A stretch of DNA of 10,577 nucleotides from Rickettsiales bacterium (lineage in GTDB: Bacteria > Pseudomonadota > Alphaproteobacteria > Rickettsiales > UBA1997): assembly GCA_947496905.1 (NCBI GenBank), contig CANMEW010000043.1:1-10577 (forward strand), in the 5' to 3' direction. Below the pieces are notes generated by a model that saw nothing but the letters and a program-made list of their open reading frames with translations, was not told where the DNA came from and made no database searches. Positions 7,802-10,577 of this stretch are shown here, piece by piece; positions within the stretch are counted from its first letter, which is position 1, and each line of letters begins with the position of its first letter. Position numbers and translations under genes: made by a program.

Positions 7802-9352
7802 ATGACACAGAATTTCCGTCTCGAATCAGATTCTTTTGGTGAAATTAAAGTTCCGGCTGATGCCTACTACGCCGCACAAACTCAACGTTCACGACAAAAT
7901 TTTCCAATTCAAAGCGACAATCCCGGTCATAAAATGCCGAAGGAAATTATTCACGCGATGTTGTTGGTAAAAAAGGCGGCTGCTTTGACGAGCAAAGAGT
8001 TGATGGCTTCAGATCCGTCTTCCGATGAGTTTAAAAAATTCTCACCCGACTTGGCAGATAAAATTGTTGATGCTGTTGACACCATCCTGGCGCGCTTTGA
8101 CTGGTTTTATGAAAATCATTTCCCGCTCGTAATTTGGCAAACCGGCTCCGGCACGCAGACAAACATGAATGTGAATGAGGTGATTGCTGGCGTCGCCAAT
8201 GAAAAAATTAGCGGAAAAAAAGGCGGGAAATCTCCGGTTCATCCAAATGACCATGTGAATTTAGGGCAAAGTTCGAACGACACTTTTCCTACAGCCATGC
8301 ATGTCGCGACAGTTTTGCTGACCTACGAAAAACTTTTGCCGACCTTGGTAAAATTCGCGAATGAGTTGGGAAGGAAAGAAGTGGAGTTTGGGGACGTCAT
8401 CAAGATTGGTCGCACCCACACGCAGGATGCAACTCCAGTAACCTTGGGGCAGGAATTTGGTGCTTACAAAGTGCAGGCGCAATGTGGTGCAGTTTTTGTT
8501 TCGCAGGCAATGGCTTACGTTGTTCATTTGGCACAAGGCGGCACTGCGGTTGGAACAGGACTAAATTGTCATCCGAAATTTGCTAAAAAATTTGCTGAAA
8601 AAATTACTGAAGTTTCCGGTTTTAAAAAAATTTACACCGAACTTTTAAATTTAGATCTCGGCCGCACCACCGCTACTGACGGGACTTGGAAAATAAAAGA
8701 TTCAAACATCTTCAAGCTAGGTTTAGAGCATGCTGATGCCTTCTACACCAACAAAAATAAATTCTTCGCTTTGGCCTGCAATGACGAGCTCGTCAACCTC
8801 TCTGGCACACTCAACACACTCGCAGTTTCAGTGATGAAAATCGCTAATGACATTCGCTTCCTTGCCTCCGGACCGCGCTCCGGCCTTGGCGAAATCTCCC
8901 TTCCTGAAAACGAACCTGGCTCGTCAATCATGCCGGGAAAGGTAAATCCAACTCAGTGTGAGGCGTTAACAATGATTGCTTGTCAAGTGATGGGAAACCA
9001 TGTGGCGGTAACGGTGGGTGGATCAAACGGACATTTCGAGCTCAATGTTTTTCGCCCAATGATCATCGCCAATGTGGTAAATTCGATCAATCTTTTGTCT
9101 GACGGAATTAACAGTTTTGTTGATCAATGTTTGGTGGGAATTGAGGCAAATCGTGAGCGCATCGCAGAATTGTTGGATCAATCACTGATGCTCGTAACGG
9201 CGCTAAATCCTTACATTGGCTACGACAATGCGGCAAAAATTGCTAAGAAGGCGCACAAGGAGGGAACTACTTTGAAGGCTGCAGCCCTTGCTTCAGGACT
9301 GGTTACTGCAGAGCAATTTGATGAATGGGTCGATCCAAAAAAGATGATTTGA
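7802..9352 (+). CDS. fumC: Class II fumarate hydratase with an internal insertion
   Basis: FumC catalyses reversible hydration of fumarate to malate in the TCA cycle; class II enzymes are iron-free homotetramers. The signature blocks are IWQTGSGTQTNMN, HPNDHVNLGQSSND, GRTHTQDATP (His about 205) and the flexible catalytic loop GSSIMPGKVNP with S374/S375. The GTAVGTGLN segment and the ENEPGSSIMPGK context favour fumarase over aspartase or argininosuccinate lyase. The length of 516 exceeds E. coli FumC (467). Most of the excess is one segment of about 35 residues (about 279-313, with LLNLDLGRTTATDG) before NKFFALACND, plus a shorter one near residues 68-80. The family-typical end (FDEWVDPKKMI) confirms that the TGA is a true stop. 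The leader AATTCACAAATCAC has no Shine-Dalgarno site. It is the last gene of the apparent rnd-tpiA-fumC unit. Confidence 0.95.
   Translation: MTQNFRLESDSFGEIKVPADAYYAAQTQRSRQNFPIQSDNPGHKMPKEIIHAMLLVKKAAALTSKELMASDPSSDEFKKFSPDLADKIVDAVDTILARFDWFYENHFPLVIWQTGSGTQTNMNVNEVIAGVANEKISGKKGGKSPVHPNDHVNLGQSSNDTFPTAMHVATVLLTYEKLLPTLVKFANELGRKEVEFGDVIKIGRTHTQDATPVTLGQEFGAYKVQAQCGAVFVSQAMAYVVHLAQGGTAVGTGLNCHPKFAKKFAEKITEVSGFKKIYTELLNLDLGRTTATDGTWKIKDSNIFKLGLEHADAFYTNKNKFFALACNDELVNLSGTLNTLAVSVMKIANDIRFLASGPRSGLGEISLPENEPGSSIMPGKVNPTQCEALTMIACQVMGNHVAVTVGGSNGHFELNVFRPMIIANVVNSINLLSDGINSFVDQCLVGIEANRERIAELLDQSLMLVTALNPYIGYDNAAKIAKKAHKEGTTLKAAALASGLVTAEQFDEWVDPKKMI
8042..8053 (+). repeat. TCACCCGACTTG short repeat, copy 3 of 3
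   Basis: Exact copy of the 12-mer found at 5018-5029 and 5775-5786, here in the fumC coding sequence (encoding SPDL within FSPDLAD). It lies in the shorter extra segment of the fumarase relative to E. coli FumC. It could be chance or a repeat fragment that became coding. Confidence 0.4.
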
Positions 9353-9387
9353 AGTGGATGGTTGGTGGTGAACAACCTTCTACTTTA

Positions 9388-9529
9388 GGAGCCTCTGAAA
9401 AACCTAGATTTTTCGAGAAATTTTTAGGAAGAAAATTTGCGAGCAGGAAAGCGTACCTTGATGTACGTGCTCGCGAGCAAATTTATCTGACGACAAAATT
9501 ACCGGAAAAGATGGTTTTTCAGAGGTTCC
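9388..9529. mobile_element. 142-bp MITE-like palindromic element with TTTA target duplication
   Basis: The ends GGAGCCTCTGAAAAACC (9388-9404) and GGTTTTTCAGAGGTTCC (9513-9529) are inverted repeats matching at 16 of 17 positions. TTTA directly flanks both sides (9384-9387 and 9530-9533), as expected for a 4-bp target-site duplication. Symmetry continues inward: AAATTTGCGAGCA (from about 9434) mirrors GCTCGCGAGCAAATTT (9468-9483), and GTAC repeats flank the centre, so the whole element could fold into one long hairpin. It carries no transposase and is therefore non-autonomous. The ends could be those of an IS5-like element, but I cannot confirm a parent. It sits 35 bases past the fumC stop. The open frame across it is a by-product of the palindrome. 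Confidence 0.75.
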
Positions 9530-9542
9530 TTTAGAGAGAGTT

Positions 9543-9575
9543 AGATCGAGTCTGATTAAAGGCGCCGATCTTTTT
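9543..9575 (+). terminator. Weak terminator-like stem downstream of fumC
   Basis: AGATCG (9543-9548) pairs with CGATCT (9566-9571) around a 17-base loop and is followed by TTTT. The stem is short for a Rho-independent terminator. If it served the rnd-tpiA-fumC transcript, the MITE-like element has been inserted between the fumC stop and this site. Confidence 0.3.
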
Positions 9576-9598
9576 GAAAAATAAATCTATTGCGGATA

Positions 9599-9615
9599 CA
9601 CTGATTTACTCAGTG
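9599..9615. repeat. Small hairpin in the convergent spacer
   Basis: CACTGA, loop TTTAC, TCAGTG form a perfect 6-bp stem. It lies just left of the stronger hairpin at 9637-9659 and may add to a termination region between converging genes. Confidence 0.35.
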
Positions 9616-9636
9616 CGTAGCAATTTTATCAGCACC

Positions 9637-9659
9637 AAATTTGAACGAAGTTCAAATTT
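9637..9659. terminator. Bidirectional terminator-like hairpin between convergent genes
   Basis: AAATTTGAAC (9637-9646), loop GAA, GTTCAAATTT (9650-9659) form a perfect 10-bp stem. It lies 6 bases beyond the stop of the minus-strand gene and about 285 bases past fumC. Its A-rich left flank and T-rich right end (AAATTTTATT) give it some terminator character on the plus strand. The position at the convergence point is the best argument for a terminator; the AU-rich stem is a weakness. Confidence 0.5.
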
Positions 9660-9665
9660 TATTAA

Positions 9666-10061
9666 CTACCTTCTCTTGTCAACATCTCTACTGCGGTCAC
9701 CTTTGCCGCGGTTTGAATTATTTTTCCTAGGTGGCGATTTTTTCGAAAAAACTCTTCTTTCAATTGATGTCACCAGAAGCGCAAAAGCGATGATTCCAAC
9801 GTTTAAAGCAAAGATTTTGATCGCCAAATCCCTGTCTCCATTTTGAACCAAGTCGTAAACAAAGTAGAGTAGCGCAAGATTGTAGATTAATCCAAAAATC
9901 TGCCCGGCACGGAAGCTAGAAGAGCTTGCCTTGAGGTAGTTGTCTTGCCATTTGTGACGATGCCTTTGTTCTTTTTCTGCCAGATCCAACAATTCTTGAG
10001 AATCTTCTTGATCTGAATGCGATGGATGAGTTTCGCGAGCTCTGTGTTTATTATCTCTCAT
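9666..10061 (-). CDS. DUF2335-like small membrane protein
   Basis: This 131-residue protein has a His/Asp-rich N-terminus, an amphipathic segment LLDLAEKEQRHRHKW (24-38), then RAGQIFGLIYN leading into a first hydrophobic helix (about 53-71). The turn QNGDRD precedes a second helix (about 80-98), and the tail is strongly basic (SIERR through DVDKRR). The order AEKEQxHRH, GQIFG, two helices with a short NGD-type turn, is how I remember the DUF2335 family of bacterial inner-membrane proteins of unknown function. The basic tail after helix 2 suggests a cytoplasmic C-terminus. No signal peptide is seen. The ATG (complement of 10059-10061) follows an A-rich leader without a Shine-Dalgarno site. It converges on fumC and is probably monocistronic. 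Family assignment is from pattern memory only. Confidence 0.75.
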   Translation of the reverse strand: MRDNKHRARETHPSHSDQEDSQELLDLAEKEQRHRHKWQDNYLKASSSSFRAGQIFGLIYNLALLYFVYDLVQNGDRDLAIKIFALNVGIIAFALLVTSIERRVFSKKSPPRKNNSNRGKGDRSRDVDKRR

Positions 10062-10105
10062 TTGTTTTTTTTAATTTAATGGCTGCCAACTCAAAATCTG
10101 ACGCG

Positions 10106-10134
10106 ATTTTAAATCTGTCACTTTGAAGTGCGAA
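10106..10134 (-). promoter_or_regulatory. Possible sigma70-type promoter for the DUF2335-like gene
   Basis: On the minus strand TTCGCA (complement of 10129-10134), a 17-base spacer and TAAAAT (complement of 10106-10111) match the -35 and -10 consensus at 4 and 5 of 6 positions. It would give a leader of roughly 40 bases. Such matches are common in AT-rich DNA, so this is only a candidate. Confidence 0.3.
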
Positions 10135-10296
10135 TGGATAGGTCACGGACTGACATCTGTTTATTTTCCTAATGGAGAAAGTTGTGATCGAAAGAAATCC
10201 GGCAACAAATCGACGCAAATGATTCAACGCTGGTCGAAATGATTTTGTGAGTGACATTTATTGTGGGAAATAGATAGAAGTGGGTGTTGGTAAATG

Positions 10297-10317
10297 GTCT
10301 GCAGCGCTTTTGCAGAC
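10297..10317. repeat. Hairpin in the intergenic region before the right-edge gene
   Basis: GTCTGCA (10297-10303), loop GCGCTTT and TGCAGAC (10311-10317) form a perfect 7-bp stem. GCGCTTT also repeats at 10319-10325, allowing an alternative AGCGC/GCGCT pairing. The rest of 10062-10367 shows no convincing gene: the short minus-strand frames there have atypical composition. This stem lies about 50 bases before the next start codon and might be a leader structure. Confidence 0.4.
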
Positions 10318-10367
10318 GGCGCTTTCTAGGTTCCGAGAAATTTAAAAGCAAACTCTTAACAATCACA

Positions 10368-10577
10368 ATGCAAAATCTCATTTTTAAAATAGCCGATCCA
10401 AGTAATGCAGATTACGACTTGGCCGTTAATCTCTGTGAAGAAATTTTACGTAGTCGCCGCTGAAGAACCCATCTCCACCCTCAACATTTCCCAAACCGAT
10501 AGAATTTCGGTAAAAAAATCTCCAACAGATGGAATAAAATTTGGATCAAAAAATTCCGTAGCTTTCCAAGCTTCAGC
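10368..10577 (+). CDS. Unrecognised protein, 3' end outside the window, with apparent +1 frameshift
   Basis: The ATG at 10368 follows CTTAACAATCACA, which resembles the leaders of fumC and tpiA. It opens a coding-like frame (MQNLIFKIADPSNADYDL) that hits TGA at 10461 after 31 codons. From about 10450 a different frame (starting VVAAEEPISTLNISQTDR) is open to the window end and also looks coding. Removing one T from the TTTT run at 10444-10447 joins them smoothly (NLCEEIYVVAAEEPISTL). The alternative is a separate start at ATG 10405 in the second frame (MQITTWPLISVKKFYVV), but its first codons look less coding-like. I do not recognise the family. The shift may be a base error, a disabling mutation, or less likely programmed slippage. 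Confidence 0.45.

Noticed and set aside
5639..9352. TGA recoding (as glycine or tryptophan)
   Set aside because: TGA ends tsaE and fumC exactly at family-typical C-termini, and Trp is encoded by TGG throughout.
9325..9534. 69-codon plus-strand frame at the end of fumC
   Set aside because: It overlaps the fumC end and otherwise is the translation of the MITE-like palindrome.
9574..9846. 90-codon plus-strand frame
   Set aside because: It crosses the terminator hairpin and is antisense to the membrane helices of the DUF2335-like gene.
10051..10381. Two short minus-strand frames (10051-10257 and 10169-10381)
   Set aside because: They have Cys/Phe/His-rich atypical composition, no motif, and one overlaps the start of the right-edge gene.
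1..10577. CRISPR array, tRNA or rRNA genes, riboswitch
   Set aside because: No regularly spaced repeats, no cloverleaf-like segment and no rRNA-like sequence were found by eye.

Overview
The window comes from a fairly AT-rich bacterial genome that uses the standard code: TGA is a genuine stop at the family-typical ends of tsaE and fumC. Gene content (RNase D, TsaE, TpiA, class II fumarase, a DUF2335-type membrane protein), A-rich leaders without Shine-Dalgarno sites, and intergenic palindromes would fit an alphaproteobacterium, perhaps a host-associated lineage. That placement is inference and weak; no rRNA or tRNA gene is present to fix it.

Layout. Positions 2-4963 (+) are one very long gene that enters from beyond the left edge. 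It encodes at least 1653 residues with two intact AAA+ modules (P-loops at nt 2825-2848 and 3530-3553). Upstream lie what look like two or three degenerate AAA modules, as in dynein, midasin and RNF213-like multi-module ATPases. This is the most unusual object here. It ends in a palindromic spacer with a good Rho-independent terminator (about 5059-5090).

Positions 5198-9352 (+) form a housekeeping run: tsaE (t6A tRNA modification), rnd (RNase D), tpiA (triosephosphate isomerase) and fumC (fumarase). The last three are separated by only 17 and 25 bases and look co-transcribed. A 13-bp perfect hairpin separates tsaE from rnd. Both TpiA and FumC carry an extra internal segment compared with textbook relatives.

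Positions 9353-9665 contain no gene. They hold a 142-bp imperfect palindrome with 17-bp terminal inverted repeats flanked by TTTA/TTTA, so it resembles a miniature inverted-repeat transposable element (MITE). A terminator-like stem and a strong hairpin at the convergence point of fumC and the next gene follow. Positions 9666-10061 (-) encode a small two-helix membrane protein resembling DUF2335. Positions 10062-10367 are intergenic, with a possible promoter for that gene and a small hairpin. From 10368 (+) a new gene appears to start and run off the right edge, with an apparent one-base frameshift at a TTTT run near 10444.

The housekeeping genes do not obviously work with the giant ATPase, which seems to be an independent unit ending at its own terminator.
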